This document shows, piece after piece, positions 44,693-56,494 of a stretch of DNA of 64,000 bases. Below the pieces are notes generated by a model. The model was not told where the DNA came from, did not search any database, and saw nothing but the letters and a program-made list of their open reading frames with translations. Position 1 is the stretch's first letter. The number at the start of each line of letters is the position of its first letter. The translations under genes were made by a program, and so were the position numbers. This stretch comes from Pisolithus tinctorius (lineage: Eukaryota; Basidiomycota; Agaricomycetes; Boletales; Pisolithaceae): assembly GCA_024663395.1 (NCBI GenBank), contig JANFAH010000020.1, forward strand, positions 186,001 through 250,000. The letters are read 5' to 3'.

Positions 44693-47258
44693 ATGTCTAC
44701 TCACTTGTCTTGTGTCAAGCAGCACCTAGAATCAGTTCGGTCACATACTCATGGTCAGAAAACCGCGGTCATCGATGGCCATAGTGTCGATGTGCCCGCA
44801 GTAGTGGCTGTCTCTCGGTTAGTCCTACAGAAATCTCAGCGTCGCTATCTAAGCCCGGCTAACTATTGTAGCCATGCTCATGCCCCCCATATTGACTGCT
44901 CCCCGGAAAAGCAGCGAAATATTGCGAAAGCAGTCGCGGTCGTCGCAAAGTTGGCTTCAGGTGAACAAAGCCAGTACGGGATCACTACCGGCTTCGGAGG
45001 GAGCGGTGAGTTTGGTGACCCTTTTGCTCCCTTTTGCTGTATAAACTGATCCTCATCCTCCGATCTCGTGTATTTCAGCGACAACGCGGACCAAGCAAAC
45101 TGCGCTTCTACAGAAGGCGCTCATCGCACTCTGCCAAGCGGGCATCACTCCCGCTTTTAAAAACGGACAAGTTCTCACCCCAGAGGAACAGGATCTATTG
45201 TTTCCTCAGGATTGGATCCGTGGTGTGATGTTCGTTCGACTTAACTCTCTCATCCGTGCCCAATCTGGAACGCGATGGATCGTCATCGACGGTCTATACA
45301 AATTACTGCTTCACGACGTCGCACCTTGTGTTCCGCTCCGTCAAAGTATAAGTGCATCTGGAGATCTAGGTCCTCTTGCATACATATCCGGCGTCTTGAC
45401 TGGTCATCCTGACAACTATGCATGGTATGGTCAAGGGTAAGTCTTGTTTGAGTCCTCGTCACTGTAGTTTTGCACTTATGTCGCACGTAGCGCGGAACGC
45501 AGGGTGTACGATTCTCCCACTATTCTGCAAAAGATTGGGTTGCAGCCCATCGAGTTCATCGCTAAGGAAGGCCTTTCGCTAATAAACGGCACGGGTGCTT
45601 CCAGTGCAGTTGCTTGTTTGGGGATGCATGACTGCCATATCATCGGTGTCGCTTCCCAGGTTTTGTCTGCCTTCGGTAATGCAGTTTCGTTTTGGCTTTG
45701 AGATTTGGTTGTACTCAAATACCATATTAGCGGTCGAGGTGCTCAAAGGGTTCCAGGAACCATTCACTCCATACCTGCACGAAGCTACCCGCCCGCACCC
45801 AGGCCAGATCGAGACTGCAGCCAACATCCGTCGTGTTCTCCTGCCATCCCAACTCGCACGACCTCATCATGTGGAAGCTGACCCTGAGGCAACGCTACGA
45901 CAGGACAGATATTGTCTACGCTCTGTTCCACAGTGGCTCGGACCGCAGCTTGAGGACCTGCTTGTCGCGCAGAAAATCCTGGATGTAGAGCTGAATTCGA
46001 CAACAGACAACCCCATTGTCGACGTGCAGACAGAATACATACATCATGGTGCGAACTTTATGGCTATGGCCGTGACTTCTGTAGGCATTTTTTCCTTCGA
46101 GAGTTGTCTTTTATTCACACATCCCAGGCAACAGAGAAATTGCGACTAGTAGTGCATCATATAGGTACGCTCTGATCGCCTCTGGGGACACACGGAATTG
46201 ATATTCTGTCCCAAGCCAAGTTGATGTTTGCTCAGCTCACCGAATTGCTGAACCACTCCACAAACTGTGGGTTGCCTCCCAACCTCGCAGTTGGCGAACC
46301 TAGTGTCGACTATAGTCTGAAGGGGGCGGATGTTGCTGCCGCTGCCTACCTCTCTGGTGGGTTGAGAATGGGTCAAACAGTATTGTCCCTCGTTAATCGT
46401 TCTTTTAGAGATTGCGTACCTTGCCAATCCTGTTAGCACGCACGTTGTTTCTGCTGAGATGCATAACCAGTTCTGTATCTTAAGTGTAGACTGCAGGTGA
46501 TGTGCACTGACATACTCATAATAGGTCTATCAACTCTCTCGCTTTGATAAGCGGACGCTATACTCTTGAAGCGGTCAAGCTTTGTTTTATGGCAAGTCTT
46601 ATTACGTCCCTACTGAGTGTTCGTGCCGGCGATACTCATAGTCCTGTAGTTGATGTCAACCCACCTCTACGCTCTCTGCCAGGCAGCTGATCTCCGGACC
46701 ATCGAGGCGACATTCCGTAGCAAGCTCTTTTCCGTACTTCGCACCGAGACTGCCGTGCACCTCCCTGGTGTACGATTTGACGACGATTTCTTCACACGCC
46801 TCAACAATCGTCTGATCGTGCTCTTGAACGGGTCTACCGATCAGGATTCCACGACTCGTTTCGAGCGCGTAATGGGTGACCTTGCGTCCACGCTCATATC
46901 CCTCCTAAATGATGAGACCGCCACCATGGACGTACCTCTCAAAGCCATCAACCAGTGGCGCATATCACTCACCAGGCACTCCCGCCAAATTTTCGTGGAA
47001 ACCAGGGCAGCTTATGCAAAATCCCCTGATGCTGGAGGGAAGTTGCTCGGTCGAACAGGGATGCTTTATACGTATGTTCGGGGGGTGTTAGGGGTGAAGA
47101 TGCATTGGGGGGACCCGACCGTGGACAAGACAACGATCGGGTCGGAAATCGCGAAAATTTTCCGAGCGTGGAAGTCCGCTGAGATGGCAGAGTTGATGGT
47201 CAGGATTTTGGTGGGCTCAGAAGGGGATTTGGGTGGTACTAGTCGCGCGAAACTTTGA
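44693..47258 (+). CDS. PAL: Phenylalanine ammonia-lyase, copy 2, nearly intact
   Basis: Would deaminate L-phenylalanine to trans-cinnamate, the entry to phenylpropanoids, in the cytosol. ATG at 44693 opens an uninterrupted exon to GITTGFGGS; intron 45006-45078 is clean GT-AG. The MIO triad Ala-Ser-Gly is intact at 45354-45362 (SISASGDLGPLAYISG). Then follow [85 protein letters not shown] and the C-terminal exon (LYALCQAADLRTIEATFRSK to LLGRTGMLYTYVRGVLGVKM), stop at 47258. Seven or more short introns fit. Two junctions are doubtful: after SAEMHNQ (about 46470) no canonical donor keeps frame, and the join before LMSTHLYALC (about 46560-46655) is unclear. It may therefore be a recent pseudogene. 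It follows NRPS copy 3, as PAL copy 1 follows copy 2. Confidence 0.85.
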
Positions 47259-47409
47259 GTGCTGCCAGTCTGCTCCTGGCAGGGATTAATTTGTAGGAGT
47301 GCAGGTGTCGAGGGAATACCTGCCCATGTTGAAAATCTGTCCTATGTAAACATCTTTGTACGTTGTAGTTGAGAAGTGATAAAGATATTCATAGATATAA
47401 GGTGCAGCG

Positions 47410-47955
47410 GCTGGCAAGCCTTGCTCAGTCTCAATTGTTGAGCTCCCTGAGCATTGGTGTGGTGTCATCGGCAGGATGGTTTCAAAAGAGGCATTCAACC
47501 TTGCTGACAATTAACACGGCTGTCGACTAACGTGTGGTATTTGATCAGGTCATTTAGGCAGCGCGATAACACAAGCAAAGTAATAAAAGGTATGCATAGT
47601 AGAAGGTGAAATTTTAGGCCAGCACAGGAGGCGAAACGTCGCGACGCTGAAGATGACGCACTATTGACAATTCATTCGTGGCGGGAATCTGGAACGACCA
47701 GACAGTCCTACCTTCCTCTTGCGAGACTTGCAATGGGGAAGCTGTACCCCGCCCCGATTCTCACACACCCTGGTCGAGACCAGTAATAGTCAACCGCAGG
47801 GGCCAGACAGTAGTAGGACATTTCCACCATTGGCATACAACAGTTAATGATCATGTTTCAGGAATATTGCCCCCCATCACCTCCTCCGCCACCACAACAG
47901 TCACGACCCCCTACGTTGTCTGCCGAGTCTGCGACCCCGCACAAAGTGAGTGACG
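47410..47955 (+). repeat. Duplicated spacer, copy B (empty site for the giant element)
   Basis: Paralogue of 22350-23382 plus 40195-40235. The CCGAG at 47923-47927 is the uninterrupted form of the CTGAG target duplication. It contains an open frame ending TTTVTTPYVVCRVCDPAQ just before a GTGAGT donor-like site; no family recognised. Compared with copy A it has about 110 extra bases (about 47770-47880). Confidence 0.75.
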
Positions 47956-48189
47956 GAAAATTGCAATTTGAAGCTTCAATTCGAGGACGATGTAAAGGCT
48001 GAGATCTGTCGCCTGATGACTTTCATTCAGTCGAGACTATTGGAGTTGCGTTACGCTAAGGTTTGGGTCCCAGTCGATGCGCTGCTATGCACGCTCACTA
48101 GGGAGCTGGACCGTAAATATTTGCGGGAATTTTTTCATGGGCTGCCACCATCTGCGCAGCACCAGTTGGCGATGCTTGTCACAGGATAG
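47950..48189 (+). pseudogene. NRPS adenylation-domain tail, copy 4
   Basis: Only the end of the A domain is present: DDVKAEICRLMTFIQSRLLE, AKVWVPVDALLCTLTRELDR (A10 region, with TRELDR for TGKLNR), REFFHGLPPSAQHQLAMLV, stop TAG 48187-48189. It then continues into the common 3' flank to about 48570. It is fused directly to the spacer, so it is a truncated unit rather than a gene. Confidence 0.75.
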
Positions 48190-49333
48190 CATAGCATAGC
48201 AAGCCAGCGGACGAACAGCGGCCGAAACATAAAACTCGTATTCCGCAGCTGAAGTAGCTGGGCGACTGAGGTGCTTCTGAAGTTTCGTTTCTAACACTTA
48301 TTTTCCTTTCGAAGGCCGACCGGACCTCAAGCCCTCGGGATGGGGATATCGAGGGAGAGTCTCATTTGACACTCATGCCTCTTAGCGGGCGGGTCGTCCT
48401 GATCACATTTTGGAGTTCGAGCCAATTTTGTCCTGTGGGATGGTGCAAGTTAGTATCACTTTCTGTCCTGTGATGAATGCACGCGACACTGTTGGAGTTG
48501 GGATGTAAGGTGAGACAACTGACAGTCTCCATTTCGCGTGATGCAGGCCCATCAGCGAGCATGTATCAAGGTTCCCGTATTCGATATCTCCAAGTGCGTT
48601 AAGAAGGGGGTCGAGAGTAGATTTCGAAGGAGACACTCTCTGAAACCTTACACCGCTGCTGGCTGCTTGGAGCCCTAGTTCTCGCCTTATGATGGTAGGT
48701 GCATGGTGCATAGTCACCAGGCACCGTTCAAGTATTCCATTAGGTCTCGTTCCGCGGAAGCCTCGGCTCTCCTCCGAGAGGACTTTTTCACTCCTCGATC
48801 ACGAGATATTGTGGATACAAAACTGCACAACTCACTCACTAGATACGAAATGCAGCATCTTTCTCCCGGGCTTGAACCACTAGTTCTGGCAAAATGGTTG
48901 GTTATACGTTACAACGTACAACTCCCTGATTCTGGTGGGGGCAACATGTACAGCGTAAGAGTATGTCGTTGTCATCGGCACTCTTGTGAAAAGACTTGAT
49001 GAGTCTCGTGCGTGTCTCCTGGAATGGCATTAGAAGCACCCCTGTGACGGTACGTCGAAACATACAACAATGTAACTGAACCTTCTCCTAAGGTCTTATG
49101 GTGACCTTCCCACAGCCGAAGATTTTGGAAGGTTAATGACTAAAGAGATACACGCACGTCCAGAAGTACACGTGTACGTATGTACTCGATTATGTATGTA
49201 CCAAACAAAACAAGCCTGCCTATCAGTATCACCACGTAAGACATAAAAGGGTGCGTAATAGATGTTCCAGAGAACCGCGTGGACTCGGATAAAAGATTAA
49301 CGAGAAAAGCAATGAAGAATCACACGGGGCATC
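48190..49333. other. NRPS 3' flank and 3' region of the sugar transporter
   Basis: To about 48570 it is the repeated NRPS flank. The remainder has short open frames (for example ALLREDFFTPRSRDIVDTKL near 48755) that I do not recognise. Confidence 0.45.
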
Positions 49334-51606
49334 CTATGGCTCCGCGGCTGCACTTCGGTGAGCCTCCTTTCCAGCACCATCTCCTTCCTTAATGCTCTCC
49401 TCACTCTCCGACTCTGGCTGGTAAAGCTGCTCTGGTGTCGGGTTTTGGAACAGTATGAACTTCTTAATGCCATACGGGATCTGTCTGAGCCCATACGCAG
49501 CATGGACACGAGCGGGCACTGAGAACACCTGATCCAGTTCCTCGAGCGTCTTACCCTTCGTCTCGCGTACGAAGAGGAGGATGAGGAACCAGAGAACCAT
49601 GCACCACGCTGCGTACCATCCGAATGCACCTTGGGGCTTGAACGCAAGTACCAGAGACGGCCACGTGATGGACAAGACAAAGTTCCAGAACCAAGTCGTC
49701 GCGGTTGCAAAGGACATGCCAATGTCACGAATGTAGAGTGGGAATGCTTCGGCGGAATAGGTGAATGGAACAGGCCCTTCGCCGGGTGAGTAGAAGATGG
49801 CGAAAAGATCTGGAAGAATGTAAGCGACAGTTGTACTGAGCAAAACAAGCAGTTCACATACAGATGCCAACCGCTACCCCAGCAATTCGTCCTTCCCTGA
49901 CAGTATCCCAGAAAGAGAAGCCAGTTATCAGGAGACAAATCGCCATACACGGGAAGGTGAACAAGAGCAAGTTACGACGCCCGAACGTGTCGATCTGGGA
50001 TGGGTGAATTACGGTACGGACACCGTAGAAAGAGAAGACATACGGTAAAGACTGCTGGGAGCGCGAATAACCAGTTCAAAACTCCGAAACCAACCGTTGC
50101 CGCGAGAGCAGAAGTATCCGAGAAACCAGACTGGGAGAAGATGTTCGACGAGTAGTACGCTGCGAGAGCGGATCAGACTACGATATGCCTCTAGGCAAGA
50201 AGGTAAACTAACCGATCACGTTTACCCCACAGAACTGTTGGCCAAACATGACAATCCAACTTGCGAGCGCTGCGTTCCTGTTGCGGGGAATAGTAAACAT
50301 CTCCACGACGCGGTTTCTACCCTTCTTCATCTCGTTCTCTGCTTCGAGCAGGATATGGATATAGTACAGGTCGCGGGCGGCTTGAACACGTGAAAAACGC
50401 AAGCGACACAGTTCATTGAAGGCTTCCTCGTATCGACCCTTGCCAATTAACCAACGAGGAGATTCGGGTGCGTATAACACTTGCAAGCAAACGATCAAAC
50501 CCGGGATACCCGCAGAGGCAAGCATCAACCGCCAGTTGAGGCCCCTGATACCTCCTGAGTCGGGAATGAAGTAGAATGCTAGATCAATGATGTCGCCGAG
50601 TCCGATACCAAATGCTGTCCACATTTGCCACATCATGACAAGTGCACCACGGATTGGAGCTGGCGCACATTCAGCGGCATAGACAGGGACGGTCGCAGAT
50701 TTGGGACCGATGCCGAAACCGAGGAAGAACCTTGCGATGAAAAGATGCCACCAGGTATTTGTCAATGCTGACCATATACAAGTGAGAAACGAGATTAAGC
50801 AAGTAACAAAAATCGTTTTTTTCCGCCCAAGCCATTGATTCATGGGATGGGTTAGCCAACATGACACGGTTGCGCAGCAACTAGTGTGTGGGAATCAGTG
50901 ATGGCAAGGAAGATATTTGGAGGCTAATGATAACGTACAGATAAGGCGCAGAGTTAACGACGCCAAGTAACCAGCCGCCACGCGCTGATGCGGATGATGA
51001 GAGCTGTAATCAACATATATAGAAGCGAAGTACACACAAGTCGTGGTATCCATTCCAAATTGTGACGGATAAAAAAGTTGGGCCCCGTTAATGACAGCCT
51101 CATCCATGCCTTGTACTGCGGCAGCCAGGGAAGACATGACGACCATCTATGTAAGTATGGGAGAACGCGCGTCAAAGGTGTACTCCATGTGTGAAAGTCG
51201 AAATGTGGAGTGCGCACGTAGTAGAGGGTCCCTGTTTGTCTCCATTTGTGGGTAACCTCGTCCTCCAGAAATTTCTTATCTTCGTCTGTAAACATGTCGT
51301 GCTGCTTGTAGGCTGGCAGGGGTATGAGACAGACCGAGGGACAAAATTCAAGTCACACTGACCATCCGCATCTTGTGCTACAAGGGCACCCTTTTTCAGT
51401 TCAGGAAGCAAATGTGAAAGCCCCCTCTCCTGAGCGAATATCTCGACCTCGTTCATGAGAGTTTCATATGGGACCCCTCGTAGTGGATTGGCCAACTTGG
51501 CATCGAGGTTGCTGTACTTATCGGGTGAAAAGGTGGAGGACGAATGAGGAGTGAACGACGCACGATACAACCCTAGTCTTTGCGTCCAAGTGGGGATGGT
51601 GTTCAT
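49334..51606 (-). CDS. MFS sugar transporter, intact
   Basis: A 12-helix plasma-membrane sugar or polyol permease. Start ATG ends at 51606 (MNTIPTWTQRLGLYR). A hydrophilic N-terminus is followed by VVMSSLAAAVQGMDEAVING, GWLLGVVNSAPYL, NQWLGRKKTIF (loop 2-3 motif), FLGFGIGPKSATVPVYAAEC, LNWRLMLASAGIPGLIVCLQ, PESPRWLIGKGRYEEAF (loop 6 motif), MFGQQFCGVNVIGYYSSNIF, DTFGRRNLLLFTFP, GEGPVPFTYSAEAFPLYIRD, TTWFWNFVLSITWPSL and the terminal RETKGKTLEELDQVFSVP; stop at 49334 after an acidic tail. At least seven short GT-AG introns join in frame, with no lesions found. It belongs to the sugar/inositol transporter family; the substrate is not deducible. Its upstream region is duplicated at 54137-54520. 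Confidence 0.92.
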
Positions 51607-51807
51607 GATGACGCTTCGACTCCTGTACGCTGTCCGACATGGTGAGAGCACAGGATAAGGGGGAGAAGCTCACCGTATCTCAGACGACATTTGTTTTTAT
51701 ACGAGAGGGCAAGCCTAAAGTGGGAATAGAAGCCATTGGCACCCCAGTTTGGAGCGGGCATCATTCTTTTAGCCGACACGCTTTCTAAATTCTGATCGAT
51801 GGAGAAT

Positions 51808-52228
51808 TTCATCGTCCAGAACGGTCCACCCGTACCCGCCCCATCTGTACTCGCAATCCACAGATTGGAAGACTCTCTCCGAGTCCATCGCATACATTGG
51901 TGGCTTCATTCTATGGGGACGACAACACGCTCGTCGTTCAAGGCGGCGCGCGCGTTGCATCATTAATGTATACATACGTGACAGAAACCTAAACTTACTT
52001 GGCTAGCGACTACACCGCCCTCCCTGCGGCTATTCTACCATGCCGCGATTTCGAGAGGGTGGGGGTTTGGGTTGGTAGGTGTACTCATCATGACCCAGCA
52101 TCAGAACTCTCCACCCCGTGTCACACCGTCGCTATCACCCCAATTTTTGAATTTTTGACACGGTAAATCCAGTGACACAGCATGCATGTGCACTCTTGAC
52201 AGTACTCCATGATCGCGGCGGTGGCGGC
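51808..52228 (+). repeat. Upstream region of sugar transporter, duplicated (copy 1)
   Basis: Direct repeat of 54137-54520, about 85% alike by eye. Shared blocks include TTCATCGTCCAGAACGGT, GGGGACGACAACA, CATCATGACCCAGCATCA and GACAGTACTCCATGATCGCG. It lies 200-620 bp upstream of the transporter ATG and so probably includes its promoter. Confidence 0.85.
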
Positions 52229-54136
52229 ATCTTATCGACGATAATGTCTGCAGAACTTCCCTCTTTCTCCGCTCGTTGAGGCTGTGGTCCAAACGGGGTA
52301 AATTCCTCCACAAATATCAGTCAGCGAACCACAGCATTCATCGTTACCCTCCTCTCGCACGTCCTCCCGCAGTCTCTAGTGTCGTGACCAGTGACGTCAT
52401 ACACGCTCCACGAGCGCTTTCATTCTGTCGTTCCTGGCAACGATTCCGACACCCCTCAATACGGTAAGTGCTGCACATGATGTATCAAGCATGGTACTAA
52501 GACCGGCGAGCAGAAACGTCGGCGCGACTATTGTTGCTGGAAAAGCACCCGAAGTTCGACGTTAGTATGTAGGTTGTTGCAATTGTCAATCGTCCGGCCA
52601 ATCAGCATCGCCCATCCGAATTTGGAAGGCACGTGCTCAGAACTGATTTCCCGATGGCTGAACGGGTTCTTTGGGCTACAACTTGAGAAGAGAACGGAAC
52701 CACCGAATATATTGGGGTTATCGCAACTCCCAATGCTGGGAGTCGCATAGTGCTGCGAATGAGGCTGTGGCTGAGGGAATGCTGGAAGCCACCCTCGGGG
52801 TCTCACCGTTCGGCCCATCAGAATGTTTTCCATTTGTCAGGGTCGGCTGCTCTGTCGAAAGGCGGTGATGCGCCCGCATCAATCTGAGCCACAAGCTCCC
52901 AGTCAAGCGCGCCTTCAACCGCCCAAGAAGTCGGAGGACCCGTTTAAGCGCATCGGCACCTGTGCCAGCTCCGCTAGTACATGGTAACCTGTACGTCTAT
53001 GTAAGTCTGGCGAAGCGATTCACTCAGGAACCGGTCAGTTTTCCTCGTCACTGAGATACAAGAATACGATAATGGTGACGGCAGGTCAGACGACGAGCCG
53101 TCCAGTAAGCACGGACTGCTATATGCGGATAATATCATACCTCGTGGGTACACGACGAACCCAGCGTGCTCGCTTTCCCATCCACCTTCGGTCTCGTGTA
53201 GGACTGACTGGCGCATATGTCTACACAGATCAGACAACGATCCACCGAGTAGGCCCGGCCAGTATGCGCGGGCAATATTATACCTCATGGGTGTACGACG
53301 AAGACAGCGTGCTTGTTCTCCGATCCGCCTACGATCCCATACAGCACTGACCAGCGCATACGCATATGTAGCTAATTGACTACCATCCACACGCATTTCA
53401 GTTCGGCCCTGCATAACTTCGCACCAGAGAGTATGTAGTCCGTGACCTCGAGGTGTAACTTTCGCCCAATATCCGTCAACGATCAAGTTCGAACGGGCCT
53501 GAACGTTCTGCGGCTGTTCAGGCCACGGCTATTCCCTTAGTGCCATCAGTGTCGGAACGTGCCGACCTTCTTCACTCTTCACGCTTATCGCGGTGCCGAA
53601 GGTGGGTGGTCTTTGAACCTCCTTGCAACGTGCATATAGCATTTCTCATTCGTTCGGATCACGCGTGCCTATCGGCCCCTATTTTATGAAATGATTTCGA
53701 TCGGTGGGTGTAATCCAAGTACGCATACCCGACTACAGTGAATTCATGCTGTCTGCTAGAAAAGGAGTTTCTCTGACAGACTCGAAGGGCTAGATGGACA
53801 GAGTCAGTTAGTAACGTGGTTGGAGGTCATGTGTGGCGAGGGCAACGTGCGTTGCAACTGGCTAAGCTGACTTAGGCAGTCAGGTGAGAGTACTTCCTTC
53901 ATACCCACCTCAATGCAGCATGTTTTGTTGCGAATTACGTTTAGTCGTATGGAATGACCTGCAGGTCACTTTCATATAACGCAGCAATGTGAAGTCTTCC
54001 GCAGCCCACTAGTTCCACGTGTAACGGGTATTGTGGACGGCTGAAATATCCCTCATTCTCGCATGAACCACAAATGGTGGCACCCAGTTCATCGTCAGAA
54101 GTCTAGGAGGTTGCCATGGTGAAATTATGACCCTTT
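52229..54136. other. No gene recognised between the repeat copies
   Basis: Short open frames only. A diverged tandem duplication is listed at 53100-53370. The two copies of the transporter upstream region bound this stretch. Confidence 0.4.
53100..53370. repeat. Diverged tandem duplication, about 150-bp unit
   Basis: Two consecutive units share (A/T)AATAT(C/T)ATACCTC(G/A)TGGGTG-like sequence, ACGACGAA, CAGCGTGCT and ACTGACCAGCGCATA-like ends. Both sit within an open minus-strand frame (53486-52974), for which no family is recognised. Confidence 0.6.
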
Positions 54137-54520
54137 TTCATCGTCCAGAACGGTCACCCGTACCCGCCCCATGCGTACTTGCAACCCACAGATTTGAAGA
54201 GTCTCTGAGTCCATCGCATCGATGGCTTGATTCTGTGGGGACGACAACATGCTCGTTGTTCAAGACAGCGCACGCGTTGCATCATTAATGCATACATACA
54301 TGACAAAAGCCTCAACTTACTTGGCTAGCGGTTACACTTCCCTTCCCCATGGCTATTCTACCATGATATGAATTTGGGTTAGCAAGTACACTCATCATGA
54401 CCCAGCATCAAGAACTCCCCCTGTCACACCATCGCTATCACCCGAATTTTTGACACGGTATATCCGGTGACACAGCATGCATGTGCACTCTTGACAGTAC
54501 TCCATGATCGCGGCGGCGGC
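54137..54520 (+). repeat. Upstream region of sugar transporter, duplicated (copy 2)
   Basis: Second copy of 51808-52228, slightly shorter. It abuts NRPS copy 5 instead of a transporter gene, so it marks a duplication breakpoint at about 54520. Confidence 0.85.
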
Positions 54521-54529
54521 TTCAGGCTT

Positions 54530-55159
54530 CTCGGACGTTTTCCTTCACACAAAACAGGGAACCGAACAAGTCTGAGTGCTATTAACTAGCGACTACCAAG
54601 TCCAAACTGTTTCCTTCCCAACTGAAGGCGTTGAACACAAGTTCAGTGATCCCTTCTCCACTCGCCTGTGCATATACGGAAAATTGCCCATATCTTGTGC
54701 AGCGTCTCGAGGGCACTGGGATCTAGTTGTTGACCTTCATATCATCTACTAGACAAACCATTGCCACCCATAGCTTTTTTTTCATAGTGGATACTCTGCG
54801 AGCAAGATTGGCATGTTGCGCAACGATTCAGGTCTTGCCCTTCTCTTGTGAGATACCGGTTATACAATTTTCCGCATGGGAGTTTATCTTATAACGCCAC
54901 TTGGTGGGGTGGCAATAATATCGTATTCACCTCATCAAATGTCGAACAGCGATTCCATGATGTTGTTGATGGCATTTTCGAACAAACCCTTTGCAACGAT
55001 ACTCAAATGTATATCCTCGGCGATGTTCATAATGGGCCATCTCACCTTGTTTTATCTGCCAGCCCTCTGCTCTCTGACAACTCTTCTCTTCTGCGCATTC
55101 TTCACTACATCGACTTGACTTGTGTTGCTCCTCTTCCTCTGCTGTCTCCCCTGTCCCAC
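54530..55159 (+). pseudogene. NRPS upstream/condensation fragment, copy 5
   Basis: Collinear with 40467-41100 of copy 3. Retained C-domain sequence reads EQRFHDVVDGIF and SHLVLSASPLLSDNSSLLRI (about 55035-55095). It ends at 55159, exactly where the LTR of gypsy B begins (TGTAAGG), so the rest was displaced or lost. It keeps CpGs that copy 3 has lost, for example in the TCGGCGATGTTC block against TCGTCAATGTTC. Confidence 0.75.
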
Positions 55160-55356
55160 TGTAAGGTTGTAGTGGAATTGCCTCAAGCTCACACATGCGA
55201 AGTGTACCATATGGTATTCGCACAGTAAGACGTAGAGACAAAAAAGATTCCTTCTAAAATTTTCGAGGCAATACTTATATACGAGGAGGCATGTGATACT
55301 GAGGTATCACATGCCCATACTAAGTAGCTACTATGTTTGGGGTATAACCCCTAACA
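55160..55356 (-). repeat. 3' LTR of gypsy B (197 bp)
   Basis: On the minus strand it starts TGTTAGGGGTTATACCCC and ends CAACCTTACA. Its outer end coincides with the break in homology between NRPS copies 5 and 3. The boundary at 55356 is set by TG...CA ends and the adjacent purine tract. Confidence 0.75.
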
Positions 55357-55570
55357 CCCTCCCCTGCAGAGCTGACCCAGGCTCGGAAAGTAAAAAGAAA
55401 AACAAAGAGACGAGAGAGAAAAAGAAAAAGAAAAGAAAAAGACAGTTGTGCAAAGGTTAGGCTTCACAAACTAATACTTTGAGGGTTAGGCCTCAAAGTC
55501 CAAATGCAGAGAAGGGGTGTTGAACCCAATCCTTTAATCGGAGAGTTGAGTCTCCAGAGGGAACATTCCC

Positions 55571-56494
55571 TCACATTCGCAACCTATCCTCGTCCTCAAA
55601 TAGGTCGTCAGTCATTTCACCCTCCTCAGGCTCAGAGTCTTTAGTAGGGGGATTTCCCCTAACAGTGGATGCTCCCCCACAAGGACAGTGGGGGAGGTCA
55701 TAGATGAATGCCACAGAGGCGAATGCGGAGACAATCTGCTGATCGTCAGCCTGTAAGGGCGTGTGACCTGGAGGGACCTGGTTGATGGTGCAACCAATGG
55801 CTTGAGCCTGATGCTTGTACCACTCCCTCGATCCGACATCACTTGGGGGGCAAGGTTCGGTGAGAGCCTTCCTCAGGGGCTCGATTTTTGCCATAACCTG
55901 AGGGTTATTCTCCCCTCCATTGGCAATGATGCCGTTGACATACTCTCGACCAGCTTATCGAGCCCATTGTAGCACGTCGTCAGCATCATACGCGCTGACC
56001 CTGTTAGCAGCGAGATATGCTGCGATCAAGGCCCTGTCAACTGAGGCGGTGAACTCACCGTCCCAGGGATGTGATGCACCTTTGACTGGGCTGACTTCCA
56101 CCCAGTCGAGGAGGGACCAATATCATCCCCTTACCGCGAGTAGACAAGCCAATTCGTGCATCCAGACATTTCAAGCCCTATGGCTCCAAGGAACTGGCAC
56201 CAGGCGCTCGTAAAGGAGGAACCCTCAGACATTGCACAGAGACGGAGGGTCGGCCTCTGCGTCAGAGTCATCTGGCCTGCTAGAAGTCCCCAGTACCCCT
56301 GGGAGCATGGCCACGAGTGTGGACTCGCCATCTTTGCCCCAGCGAGGGCACCTCTGCTCTTTGTCAATGAACTCCCTCCAAGCTTCGATGGAACTGTCAA
56401 GGGGAGGGGCATTCAATGGTAGCTCGGGAATGCCCCTAGACTTCCCACCAGAGGGCTTGGCCCCTTTTGCCTTGCGAGGAGGTTGTGTCCTCAT
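55571..56494 (-). pseudogene. gypsy B 3'-terminal ORF-Y, unrecognised
   Basis: One frame from ATG at 56494 to the stop at 55571 (about 307 codons) broken by TGA at 56225, about 56173 and about 56131, and TAA at about 55954. It has a basic start (RTQPPRKAKGAKPSGGKSRG), then SSIEAWREFIDKEQRCPRWG, HPWDGEFTASVDRALIAAYL, REWYKHQAQAIGCTINQVPP and an acidic end (DSEPEEGEMTDDLFEDEDRL). The ATG overlaps the stop of ORF-X as ATGA. No known domain; the conserved-looking frame between stops suggests it was a real protein. Confidence 0.55.
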
